A stretch of DNA of 64,000 nt from Arthrobotrys musiformis. Its lineage: Eukaryota; Ascomycota; Orbiliomycetes; Orbiliales; Orbiliaceae. The notes under the pieces are model-generated. The model ran no database searches. It was not told the origin of the DNA and worked only from the letters and a program-made list of their open reading frames with translations. Positions 47,364 to 58,360 of the stretch are shown here, one piece after another. The DNA is taken from assembly GCA_036971715.1 (NCBI GenBank), contig JAVHJL010000008.1:1550001-1614000 (forward strand). The letters run 5' to 3'. Position numbers and translations under genes: made by a program. Within the stretch, counting starts at the first letter, position 1. Each line of letters begins with the position of its first letter.

Positions 47364-48581
47364 CTAGTGTCCCAAATTTGCTTTCTCAATTCTATTCTCC
47401 GACTCCGTTTGAAGGAACTGGTATAGCTGATCCCTCCACTCACAAGTGTCACAACCACATCCATCCCGGAAGCCACAGCCGCATTCTGAGAGCCTGCGGA
47501 TCCACCCGGCTCTAATCCCGCTCGAACACCTCACGCTGTGAACGTGCTCCAGGAATCCCGTGAGGTGGGTAAAGGCGTGGTTGGGGCAGGGGCAAAACCA
47601 GATGTTGCTCCTCTTCCCAACCAGAGGCCCGATATGCCATACAAGATGTTTTTCGAATTGATCTTCGCTGAAAAAACACTCGTGACAGGAGTTGCAGAAG
47701 AAGATTGGGGGATCTTCCAGTTCTGGCTCCGGTGCTGGCTCGGGCTCGGGTTCCTTGGGGGGTAATTGGCGCCTGGGGAATGCGTATTTGGGTGAGAGGA
47801 AATGTCTTCTGCCGATCAGGTGGAGGTAGAGTTCGGTCCCGGTGGGGAAGAGGCCGTGGCACACCCTGCATTCGAAGACTGGGGGTGGCAGGGATCTGTA
47901 TTCATCGAATCCCTTTTCGGAGAATTGTTCTCGTCCCTCACCCTTTGTGAATTCGAAGATTTTGTGGAAATCGAACTCATCGGGATCGTATTTTTCGAGA
48001 CGATCCTCGTCTATCTCGTCCTCTGAGTCAAAGCCGGGGTCGGTGTCGGTGTCAGAGTCAGAATCGTGCTCGGGGTACTCGAAATCTGACTCAACGTCTG
48101 ATCCCACGGGGGTCTCCGAATCCCAGACCGAATTGACAGGTGGGACGGAAACCCAGTGCCATGTGTTCGCCAGGACCAGTGGGGGTGCTGGGCCAGGTGC
48201 GAAGAGCCCATTGGTTAAAAGTTGGGGATCTTCCCCTTCCCCTTCCCCTTCCTCTACGAATTCCCACTCTTCCTCATCCCATTCCCCCTCTCCTTCTCCC
48301 TCCTCTTCCTCCTCGTGTCTCCCCTCTATCCTCTCATCCTCCCCATCCTCCTCCCACCGTCTCTTAACCCCACGCGGCTCAGAAAAGCCGACCAAATCCC
48401 AATACCGTCTCATATGGGCATGATACTCCCTCGAGCTCCTAAACCCCTGCGTCTGCAAGATCGACCGGGAGATCCTAGCCATATAAGCCCCATCCGCAAC
48501 CGGTCCAGTAGCAACCGGTACACCCCGGGCAGTCAAACCCTGCATGGAAGAAACGTTTCTTTGTTCCTGTGATCCTTCCAT
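47364..48581 (-). CDS. Acidic C2H2 zinc-finger protein
   Basis: This single-exon gene encodes 405 residues. The N-terminal half is disordered, with acidic runs (Glu/Gly near 85-117, Asp/Ser near 160-195). Finger 1 uses Cys238, Cys241, His254 and His260. Finger 2 uses Cys296, Cys299, His312 and His316. A third, irregular finger has Cys330-x-Cys332 and His346/His348. The C-terminus has a compact Cys cluster (CGCGF, then CGCDTC, 367-380). A Pro/Glu repeat (PEPEPAPEPE) sits between fingers 1 and 2. It is probably a nuclear nucleic-acid-binding or regulatory protein, by inference from the fingers. I do not recognise a named orthologue. Confidence 0.75.
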   Translation of the reverse strand: MEGSQEQRNVSSMQGLTARGVPVATGPVADGAYMARISRSILQTQGFRSSREYHAHMRRYWDLVGFSEPRGVKRRWEEDGEDERIEGRHEEEEEGEGEGEWDEEEWEFVEEGEGEGEDPQLLTNGLFAPGPAPPLVLANTWHWVSVPPVNSVWDSETPVGSDVESDFEYPEHDSDSDTDTDPGFDSEDEIDEDRLEKYDPDEFDFHKIFEFTKGEGREQFSEKGFDEYRSLPPPVFECRVCHGLFPTGTELYLHLIGRRHFLSPKYAFPRRQLPPKEPEPEPAPEPELEDPPIFFCNSCHECFFSEDQFEKHLVWHIGPLVGKRSNIWFCPCPNHAFTHLTGFLEHVHSVRCSSGIRAGWIRRLSECGCGFRDGCGCDTCEWRDQLYQFLQTESENRIEKANLGH

Positions 48582-51500
48582 TTTTGAGATATATAATATA
48601 AGATCTGTGTCTTTGTCTGTAGATCTTTGGTATCTCGTGGAGCAGAGATATTTGATATTCGTCGTGGTTTCGAAGATCTGCTGTGAGATCTTCTTATCTT
48701 TCTCTCTTGATGACTGTTCCCTTTTTTTTCTTCAAGAAAAAAAGGAGGAGAGAGGAGATTATGGGCTGCAAAAGCCGTCACAAAGGTTGTAAGAAAAAGA
48801 AAAAGGAAAAAAAACCCGTCCTGAGGGTATAAGACCGTCTATCTTTCTCAAGGAAGAGAAAGAAGTAAAGGTAATGGGAAGAATAACCCGTCCCAAAGGG
48901 TGTCTTCGAGCCAAATACTTGGGTCGAAGAAGAAACTTAAGAGGAAACCTTGGATACTTTCAGGTAAAATAGTAAATACTTTAACTGGAAGTAATCGAAG
49001 ATTTAGAAGTGAAGAGGTAGACAATGGGATATACTCTGGAGCGAAGCGGACTTCAACTAAAGAGTGATAACCGATTGAAAAAAGTTAAGCCGAACAAGAA
49101 GTTTTAAATCGTCCGAGTTTTTGGAAATACCAGCGAGAAGCAAGCTTCAGCTAGACAGTGACAACCAATTACAAGGTAGATTTATAAAAGAGCGAAGTGA
49201 ATCGAAGTTAAAAGAGGTTGGGAAACGAAGCGAAAATGATGTAACCACCGGAGTATACTAATAATAGTGTAAACGGGTAGTGGGGAGGGAAGGGAAGGAA
49301 AAGGTCTAAGCGGGACCGGGGGGGTGGGGGGTTCAAATACTCTGGGCGTAGGGGTATGACCTATTCAACTTTCTCACTGCAAATAAGATCGTCTATAAAC
49401 ACCCTCTGGTCAAAAAAATTTACCCCCCTCGCCTACCCGCGACTATTTTGGGAGCAGCCCTAGGGATACCCGAGGGCACAGACACAAATAAACCGAAGAT
49501 CCGTGAAGCACAGATAAAAGCCCTTATCGGGGTCGTCAAGAAACACCGCCTACCAGAGCCCACAACGGCGAAGTATCTATCTCTCCCGTCCATCCGTAGT
49601 AGCTTTAGGACGAGGGGTCATAGAAATGCCTTAGCCAAAGACCTGCTCACAAGCACAATCAAAAATGAAGTACAGATGGAAATCTTTTTGTGTTCGTCTA
49701 GAAACACCCTCGACTACAGCCTACTATGACAAAGTATCCATGCCGCCCGCCAGTGATAGCCCTAGAAGAAGGAGTCATAAGAACCCCTAATTTAAAGCCC
49801 TAGACCTACGTGAAGACCTAAAATGAAAGCGAAGTACAGATGACAAAGATTTTGAGATCGTCGGAAACACCCTCGACTACAATCTACTATGACGAAGTAT
49901 CTATCCCTCCCGTTAACCTACGATACTTTTATAACGGGGGGTCATAAACACGCCTAATGGTATGCATACGAGGAGTAAAAAAACAATCTAAATAAAAAGT
50001 TAACAGTTTTTGAGGATCGCCTAGTAATGCAATCCCTCCCGTTATGCCTAAGTGGATTAGAATACGTCCATCCTATATGTTCTCCAAGGGGGGTTCGGGG
50101 GTTCACGGCGGTGGAGGCGGGGAGTCATAGAGTAATGTCTAGCCCGAGGCGCGAAGGGGTACGAAAAAAAAAATTTTTTTTATACAAAATCTTTTTTTTT
50201 TGTAATTGTTTGGCGATCATCTATTGATCGTCTACACTTCTCTCACAAAACTTCCCACGAGGCCCCGAGGCTGGGTTTCGAATCCAAGGCCCCATATACA
50301 CAAAACCAAACCAAAGTCGAGAAATTAACAAGTAGAAATATCCATAAAAAACATCGCTCCCGTCCTCAAACCCCAAACCTCCATGGCCCTAGCAAGATAA
50401 CAGATTTATATACCTTTATACACAAACACAAGCCCCAAAAGCAATGTGTTGAAGCGACGTTGCATTTCCACATTAGGCAATTCGCCCAAGATAGTATCAA
50501 CCGAACCAAAATCGACTCGGCACACACATCGACGGCCAATCCACGCTTCGGCCGGCTCTAGTTTATGAGACACAAGACCCATGCATCGATTTGCGCTAGC
50601 TGGTTTACATCTATGAGAGTATATATCTTGGAAAGTAGAGGGGTTCAAAAGAATTATTGAACGTTGGCATAAAAAACAACCAAATAAGGCCATGTAGCTA
50701 AGCTATGGATACGTATGTGTCTAGATACGTATACAGATGTGAACCTACCTTAGGTATATATATGCGCATAATCTAATTCGATTCAACAATTCGTGCAGTT
50801 CAGCGCCCGTCAAAGATAAATCTAGGATATAATCCCAGTATACATAAATATTATCAATATACAAGAGAGTAAATAAAAAGTATAAATGAATAAGACTCGA
50901 ACCCGCAAAACCATAGCGAGAAAGAACCGAAAAAAGAATAAAAAGAAGAAACCACCTTTCAAACGTCTAAAAAACTGAATATATGCCTCCTATTTTAGGG
51001 TATGTGGTCCCCTCATGTATGTATGCTTAATGATATATCGATAATGATAAAAACCCGCCACCGCCGGAGAAGTGAAGAAACGAGATGACGAGAGAACAGC
51101 CCCGCGAAGGATCTGTGAAAAAAATCATCAACAGTAAGCCATAGTAGTCGCCTATCCCATATCTTATTTGATGCCCAATATTTTGAAGTCTATCGTGAGA
51201 AAGAAAAAAAAAAAAATCAAAGAAGGGAGAGGGGCAAAGAGGGCAAAGCTATGTATAGAGGCGTTGTAGAAACAAAAATATATTAAAAGAAGGGCATGAA
51301 GGGAAGAAAGGGAAAAAGTAGATTTAGACCCGTCAAAATTGTGCCAATTGAGATGCCCTCAAAACAAAATAAATAAATCGTGAGAACGAAAAACCGCAAA
51401 TTTGCAAAAGAGTTTGAAGTATCATGATGACCCGCTAAGCCAGTTTTCTTTTATGGGAATATGGAGGGGAATGAGAATGCACAGTCATGAATTACAATGC

Positions 51501-51775
51501 AATAGGAGCAAATAAGAAGTTGAGGTGGAGGGAGAAAACAAAAACCCAAAACAATGCCAGAAAGGAAACCAAAGTAAGGCCTTCAGGTCATTTTATAGCT
51601 GCTCTCACAGTCAAGGCCTCAAAGGTCGCCCCAGCCAAGAAAAAAAAAAACACCGGTATACTCCTCATCCAAAGCGCGAGCAGAATCCTTCAGTCTATTT
51701 TAAACGAAACATGGAAATAATCAAAAACAATGTGGCAAAAGGTGGTTCTTACCCTACAGAGAACAAGCGACTTCT
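48582..51775. other. 3.2 kb gene-free, purine-rich spacer
   Basis: No credible gene lies here. The plus strand is rich in A and G over most of its length. It contains the 160 bp repeat array listed separately and short diverged repeats around 48773-48905 (three CCGTC..GGGTGT-like copies) and 49041-49215 (GCGAAGCGGACTTCAAC-like copies). An A/T palindromic tract is at 50163-50182 and TATCGATA is at 51036-51043. Confidence 0.6.
49397..50185 (+). repeat. Diverged tandem repeat with a period of about 160 bp
   Basis: Units start at about 49397, 49541, 49702, 49865 and 50025. Each begins after a GATCGTCTAG-like boundary with AAACACCCTCGACTAC or a variant. Recurring internal blocks are GAAGTATCTATC-CTCCCGT, GGGGTCATA followed by a CCTAA/CCTTA step, and GAAGTACAGATG near the unit end. 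Copies differ by many substitutions and small indels, and the last is partial. No long conserved protein frame runs through them. Confidence 0.7.
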
Positions 51776-54700
51776 CTAAGTTGCTGCTCTCTGCATTTGG
51801 AACCCCGTTGAGACTCCGGTTCCCTCTCCGCCGGGTTTGGCGCCTCCATTAGCCATTGCAACGTTGGGGGGCCCGCCGTTAGGGATTCCGCCATTCGCAT
51901 TCCCGTTGATAATCCCGCCGTTTAGGTTCTCTGCCGATGGCCCCGTGCTCATAGCCCTCAGACTGCGTCTCTCCATTCTTTCTTGGGTTTCAGTACGCCT
52001 CTGCAACCTTAAAGTCACATCCTCCTCCTCTTTCTGCTGCAAAGATTCGGAGGGTAGTAAAATGGCCCGATCAAGTTCGTACGGTAAACCACGGTGGCGG
52101 CCTCGGACCATCATCGCCATAATGACGATCTTACTGAAAGTGTTAAATTGGCCGGAGAAAGAAGTATTAACCTCGGGGTACCCAAGCGAGAGGCCAACAG
52201 TCCCGTATGCGGAAATGACCTCGAAGAGGCAAGCAAATTGGGTAAATGCCTAGGACAGTGTTAACGACTCGCTTTGCTCCTCAGACATACATACTCAATC
52301 ATCAAGGGTACTTACCCAGTCATCACGGCTCGATATTCTCGACCCTTCTGAGATACAAATCGCGAACAGTCCCAAAAAGACATACCACAAGTCGAATGAT
52401 AGCTGTCTCCTCAAGTGAGCACCAACGAAGGAATGGTCGTTGGGATTGTCATTTTCTTCATGGTCAGCATAGATGCCCAGCGATCTCTCCTCGTATACAT
52501 TGGTTTTTCGAACGCTAATAGCGATCGGAAAGACAGAAATGTACATCATGACTTTAAAGACTGTTAGCATAAACCCTCGGAGGGGGGTGGGAGTGGTATC
52601 CTTACTCAAGTAGCTAACTTGAACAGCGGGATGTAGGCTCGCCAAGTTCACAACCGCAAAACCTGCTGTCCTCGTCGATACAGCTTGGAAGTAGGCGTCT
52701 AAGATACGATTGTTGACTGAAAGTGATGTGATATCAGGGTTATTCAGGTCGAGGACAATGAATAGTATGACGTCCGTAGCGTTCAATACCACCAAGACAC
52801 CAAACAACCACCAGGTGGCTTTGCTTGGAAACAGAAGAGTAAAGCATCGTCGCGGATGAGTGAGGAGGAAGTGTAAACTCTCCTTGGCCACCCAACCTTG
52901 TGGGCACAATTTCCAAAGAACCCATATAATGAATCGGAGCATACACGGGAACCCGGTGTTGCCGATAATAATAAGGTATGAGAGGCAGAGCAGTGGCCAA
53001 GTTGCGGTTTGAAAAGAAACCATAGAATCGGGAGTCAAGGTAAATCCCAAATCCGTGAAGGCAGAAGAGGAAGTGAATATCGCCCTACGAAATGTCAGCG
53101 AATCTATCTAATATGAGGACAAACTAAATCCACCTACCACCACGTTAGGTTCTGGTGAGCTTCGGTTACCACTGCAGCGTATTTTAGTTGTGTGTGGATC
53201 CATGGCAACAAACAAATAATTCCAAAAACCTGGAAAAACAGGAAATAACCTATTGCGTCGTTTAGCAACCAACCCTATAAGATTACTAGCACGATTTGGA
53301 ACCTACCAACGAGGATATAACCCAAGGTACGCAGAGATCTATATTCGACACCGCCCAACTCATCCTTTTCCTCCTCGGTCAGTTCGCCATAGTTAAACTG
53401 CGAGTTCCTGCCGATGGTGAGTGTATGGGGGAGGTATGGCGCGGGCTCTGTAGTCTTAACACTCCTCCTTGACGGACTAGACCCTCGACGACGGTGGAAG
53501 CTGTTTGATAACACTCGGTGAACTCCGGGGCTGACGGGCGTAAGGAAATAATTCTGATCGGTAGAATTACCCTTAGACGTCGCTGGTCTTACCCGCTGTC
53601 GAGTATTCGAATGCATCGTATCGCGGGCCATTGTGGGTTCATCAATAGTGATAGCACGTTTGACCAGACCAGGTGTTTCTGGGACAGGTGGTAGTGTGTG
53701 TTCCTCATCCCTCGGGCCTTTTTCCTCATCATCGTCTCCGCCATCGATGACGAACTTGTGCGCAATTCCGGATCCGCCTAGTTGAAGAATTAGCTTTGTC
53801 TTAAAAGAGCCAAGTGGAAATGTTGTTGACTTACGATTCTCGACGTCGAACGGGCTAGGTACTACAAAAACTTCAGACTCCTTACGCCTCTTAGGCCTAG
53901 GCGCGAAACTGATGTGTCCTGGAGCAGAGCCCTCGCCACTCTTCTCCAGGATCCCGCTTAACTCGGTGCCGGAGGGAATCGGCGATAATGGGGGCCGATG
54001 AGACGTCTCTTCGTCATCTTCAATTGCGCAGTCACCCTCACCGTCATTGTCGTTGATAGTATCAGGCAACAGGCCACCAGGCTTACTCTGTCTCAGAGCA
54101 AGCTGGTGGTTCCCGTCCGATCTTGACCTTGCATGAGACCTAAAACTCGGGAAACTATTGATTGGATATTGTGTTAGAGAGATTTTATAGAAACAAAGGA
54201 AATGTATTGAAAATAGAGTAAATAGGTAAAGGAGAACGGGGGGTCCTTACTTAATGGGCCGACTGGGTCCGTTAACCCCATTAGCCACACTTTTCCTGAA
54301 CTCTAACAGGTCCTTATTCCCGCTGGTAGTTTGATCTTCAGTCTTCTCCGGTTGTGATTGTCCGAATTTCTTCGCCGAACTCAGGAGAACTGTTATCGTC
54401 CTACCGGCTGCGCCAAGTCAATATACTTCGATATCATAATATCAACGAATAATAAAAGGAACATACCGACACCACGCTCCGCCTGGTCACCAGTCTCTGA
54501 TTTTCGTCTAGACATGGTCCTACGCGTCGAAACAAGGTTCTTGCTCGCCGCGACGACTGTTTCGAAGCGTTTCTCGAACCAGTAAAGTCGAATAAACACC
54601 ACGCCGGTGTTTATTACGATTGGATTTGTGATCCATGGTACTAGAATGAGGACGACTTGTTGATATGTAGTCAAGGTATTCAGATCCACGGTGTTGAGGC

Positions 54701-54899
54701 CGGATTGTGTGCTCGAACCAGTAGCGAAGAAGAGACAATCGGCGTAGGAGAGGTTTTTGAGCGGGTAAACTAGAATTGAGCCGACAATGGCGCACCCAAT
54801 GATATAGAAGTAGTGGAGGGTGATGAAGTTTAGTCTCGGAGGACGGATAAGTTCGAAGGCAGCCGGCCATTGTATTTGGGAGAAATCTACCATTTTCAT
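51776..54899 (-). CDS. trk1: Trk-family potassium transporter
   Basis: Fungal Trk proteins are plasma-membrane high-affinity K+ uptake systems built from four membrane-pore-membrane repeats. The seven-exon model gives 911 residues. Selectivity-filter segments are visible: TGSSTQSGLNTVD (60-72), SSSAFTDLGF (503-512), STRTAGFAVVNL (634-645) and ISAYGTVGLSLGYP (766-779). A long hydrophilic, charged cytosolic loop lies between the first and second repeats (about 125-440), as usual in fungi. Introns are 54408-54466, 54155-54250, 53778-53834, 53250-53306, 53085-53137 and 52250-52315. The start is MKMVDFSQ at 54899. The C-terminal tail is Gly/Asn-rich and likely disordered. Whether it equals yeast Trk1 or Trk2 cannot be decided. 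Confidence 0.94.
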
Positions 54900-55676
54900 G
54901 AAGCTGTGTCGTTGCAATTTGGGGAAGATGTGGCGGCGGACAGCAATATATTTTGATTTTTGTGACCGGAACTAGCTTAGGCGTTTGGCGATATTATGAA
55001 ATTATGAATAACTTGTTTGACCGACAGAACTTTTCCCTTTATTCCCCGGGTCCTTTCGTTTTATGTTTTGCTCGTTTGCTGATGAAGCTATCGAGGAAGG
55101 CCGAACTGTTCAAAGAACGTGTCGACGAAGGGCCGGTGTTAGAGAATCAACATGATGCCAATAGGTGATGTGATGGGGAAAAAAAGGTCGAATGGGACTG
55201 TTCGAAGGGAGACGGAGGATGTCTCGGTCGGTATAAATATGTTCTTTGTAAATTGAGCAGGCCGGCTTGGAGATTATATACGGCCGTCGTCCTCCCGTAA
55301 GCTCACGGAGATGCACACGTTGGTTCGGGAAGCACGGTGATTGATTAGGGGCACTCTCGGCTGGATGCAGGCTGGAAGATTGCCAAGTCGTCAATTGCAA
55401 TTGATCCGTTTGTGGGCCGACCGGAAGATATTGTGACAATGCAGACCAAAATAGCGATCGTGAGGCGGGTGTTTTTGTTTTTTATTGTCTTTTCTTTTAT
55501 TCTCGAAGGGTCGAGTTCTGTGGGGGTTGTTGATGTCGGGGGGGTTTGAGGCTGGTCAGGATCGACTGATGGATCAAATGGGTTGAGGTTGGCTTTATAT
55601 ACCGACTGGACCCGCAGCGTTACTTCCTAATTGAATCGAGGCGCCGTTACACTGGGCGAGATAAGAAGAAAAGCCT

Positions 55677-55727
55677 GCACACACAGCACAGCACACAGTA
55701 CAGCACAGCACAGCAATGCACAGCACC
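55677..55727 (+). repeat. CAGCACA-type microsatellite
   Basis: Irregular ACAGCAC/CAGCACA units are repeated about seven times, with no coding context. Confidence 0.8.
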
Positions 55728-56070
55728 TCTTCCCCTTCTTTCCTGGTTATGTATGTGTGTCTGGGCGAGCTGTCTTTTTATTGTGTAAACTCCGCCCGAT
55801 TGCTTGGTATAGCCAAGAAAGTGAATGGGTGGATGGATGGGTGGATGGCCGACTGAAGATGGCTGAAAATGCGATAAATATGACACAAGATCGGTGATAC
55901 GTAATTATCGCCTTTCCCGTCGGGTTCGTCGTTTGACGTTAGCTTGGTCGAGCTAGTGAGCCACGGGAAGTTGACCACCACGCGACTCTGCACCGGGTTC
56001 TTCCTGGAATTAGACCCTACAACAGAAGCAGAATGGAAAGGAAGTGATATTGGTATTCGAAGCACGACGA

Positions 56071-56121
56071 CGATGGTGGTGATGGTGATGGTGATGATGG
56101 TGGTGATGATGGTGATGATGG
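56071..56121 (+). repeat. GATGGT/GATGAT microsatellite
   Basis: A 51 bp run of GATGGT, GGTGAT and GATGAT triplet mixtures, followed shortly by TGGA units near 56145-56165. Confidence 0.85.
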
Positions 56122-57491
56122 ACTATTAAGTACATAACAGAATGGACTAATGAATGGATGGATGGACTAATGAATGATTGGGAAATGAGCGAGCTCTTGA
56201 TTTCTTTGTCAACATCATCGTTCGTTTGGATTCATTCAACGGCCTCAAACCAACTGGCTGCACTGCACTGGCATGACAATTACAACATCGTCTGCTAATA
56301 CAATATGATATGATACAATGTAAGTACCAACATGAACAAACACCAGGACACCCTCTTCGTTTTTATATATATTTCAGTGATTGATGCATGATGGTTGTCT
56401 TAGGCGCCAACTCCCTCGGTATCACCATAATGGAAATTATATCACGAGGCCTCGAAGACCAGTTGTCAAAAATGCAACGGTCTACCTACTTCGATCAGGC
56501 CAGGTACTGAAGGGGCAGGTATATTGTTTACATGTTGGATGGCCCTTTCACAATCATATTGGCTGCGACCTCAGGAACTAATCAGAATGGACTGTAGAAT
56601 TGGGAGATCCTGGTCGTAGACTCCCATTGAGAGTCCGACCAATATGCAATATCGAAAAAACAAAGCCAAGCTTTTCTTGGGCGCCCGTAGGGCTGTTTCG
56701 CTAAGAATTGAAACGAGAAGCCTTGATCGATCGGTCAGCCTTATGGTCGGTCCCTTGCGGCTCGCTGCTGGACTGACAGCTGGTCCTTTGCATCGTCCTG
56801 CGATTCCTAGTATATCCCTCATCAGATATCCGCGATGGGATAGAAGACCAGATGAAGCATCAACGTCAAAATACGGAAACCCCAACATCTCCACCAGATC
56901 CCCAGCCATGGATCACGTCAATTCGGTGGGTCCACGGGCTAGCGGACACTCCACCCCAGCACCCAGCTAGTGTGGTGGTCCTGCACTAAGCTAAGGCCTG
57001 GTCTGGAGACTCCCTTGCTCAGTAAGTGTGGTATCGGCACCCGCAGGCAATTCTTTTTTTTTTTTTTTTTTGTTAGTCCAGGGAAGCTAGGGAACACCGT
57101 CGGATATTTTTCTTTTACGACAGAAACAACCATATCCTTCCACCCATCCATTGCATCGTCAGCATATGCATCCTCTTGGATCCGAAAGGGAGACAAGAAT
57201 AAAGCGCTCCACCTTCCAGAAAAAAATTTTCCCTTTGTGCAGATGGAAGCAACCCAGAAGTGACATAATATGACATACATGAGCTCGTTTTTGCATAAAA
57301 ATTCCCGAAGCGAGGAGCGAGTGCATGTCATGTCGGTTATCTATGGAATTTGCTAATCCCTATCTCTGGCCATTCAAAGGGCTCTCTTCTGACATGATCT
57401 CTAACCACAGTGGATAGCTAGCTGTCACTTTATATGATATTGCATATCTATAAAGTTGGTGTCGTGTATGCCCCAATCACGAACCAGTCCC

Positions 57492-57977
57492 TTAGGATTT
57501 CGAAATTTGGTGGTTTTTTCTGATATCACAAGACTCGAAATGAAATTCTACCTCCGGGCACCCAGGATCTAGCGAATAAAAGGGCTCTCGTCCTGTTGGT
57601 TCGAGAGCCGCCTCCACAGGCTCCATGATTCCGACAGATGCAGTGGCCAATTGATACTGAACTAACAGCACCAAGCTTGCAAAGCTCCTCGGGTAGCCAG
57701 AACAAGAATAGTCTACGTCTGTTCGTGCATATTTTCTGTCTGGGGTATCGGGTACATAGCCGGAGCTTGGAGCTTGCACATGCCACATCGTAGACGGTAC
57801 CGTACCGGAATCGAGTCGAACAGAACATCGAATAGCCATCGATGTAACTCCTCCTTTCTCCTGATTCAAGCACCAAAGCCAAAGTGGTCCGAACTGGAGG
57901 AAGTCTGGGGATAAGTCCTCATTAGTCGGTTCTGATTGGAGCTCTTTCCCATGCTCGAACTCCCCATGGAAGTGCAT
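57492..57977 (-). CDS. Uncertain ORF upstream of the coiled-coil gene
   Basis: A 161-codon frame from the first ATG (MHFHGEFEHG); the frame is open further upstream to a GTG near 58094. It has seven or so Cys and no recognised domain or signal peptide. It lies in the expected promoter region of the divergent gene at 58361. It may be a small unannotated gene or chance. Confidence 0.22.
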   Translation of the reverse strand: MHFHGEFEHGKELQSEPTNEDLSPDFLQFGPLWLWCLNQEKGGVTSMAIRCSVRLDSGTVPSTMWHVQAPSSGYVPDTPDRKYARTDVDYSCSGYPRSFASLVLLVQYQLATASVGIMEPVEAALEPTGREPFYSLDPGCPEVEFHFESCDIRKNHQISKS

Positions 57978-58360
57978 ACATAGCACTAGTATGTCCGTAC
58001 ATGTACCCTCTGCTCTGCTCTGCTCTGCACTTGTAAATCTCTGCAAGCCTTGGGAAGGTGGGACCTTGGACGCCCAAGCCAGGCCAGGATCCACCTATAA
58101 TTTCGTCCCATTCGTTCCATCGCACAGTCCGCTGCGGTAACATCTTTCATTTTTATTTATTTTTATTTCTACCGTGTGGTGTTTCCTCGAGAGAGTTTAT
58201 TTTCCTTAGATTTTTGCGAGGTTCATTTCACCTGCTATTGTTGTTCTTGGGTCGCTATCTGCCACAGCTCGTTTCCCCACTGCCCAGTCCTCAACCTCAG
58301 CTTCTACCTCATCGCACACCAGCTTCCTTCCGTCCGTCAAATACCTCGACTTCATCAACA

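Larger units (their letters stand above)
54900..58360. other. 3.5 kb divergent spacer rich in microsatellites
   Basis: This region separates the Trk gene from the coiled-coil protein gene. It contains CAGCACA-type repeats (55677-55727), GGAT-type repeats (55824-55849), a GATGGT array (56071-56121) and a T-tract (57053-57071). The part next to 58361 is pyrimidine-rich, like a 5' leader. One weak ORF is listed separately. Long regulatory sequence is plausible for a transporter gene. Confidence 0.5.

Noticed and set aside
49448..49729. 93-codon frame MGAALGIPEG in the repeat region
   Set aside because: It crosses the boundaries of the 160 bp repeat units, and the other units do not keep the frame.
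50262..50300. T-arm-like GGGTTTCGAATCC on the plus strand, and a similar GGGTTCGAGTC on the minus strand at 50891-50903
   Set aside because: Neither has a matching A box, anticodon arm or 7 bp acceptor stem.
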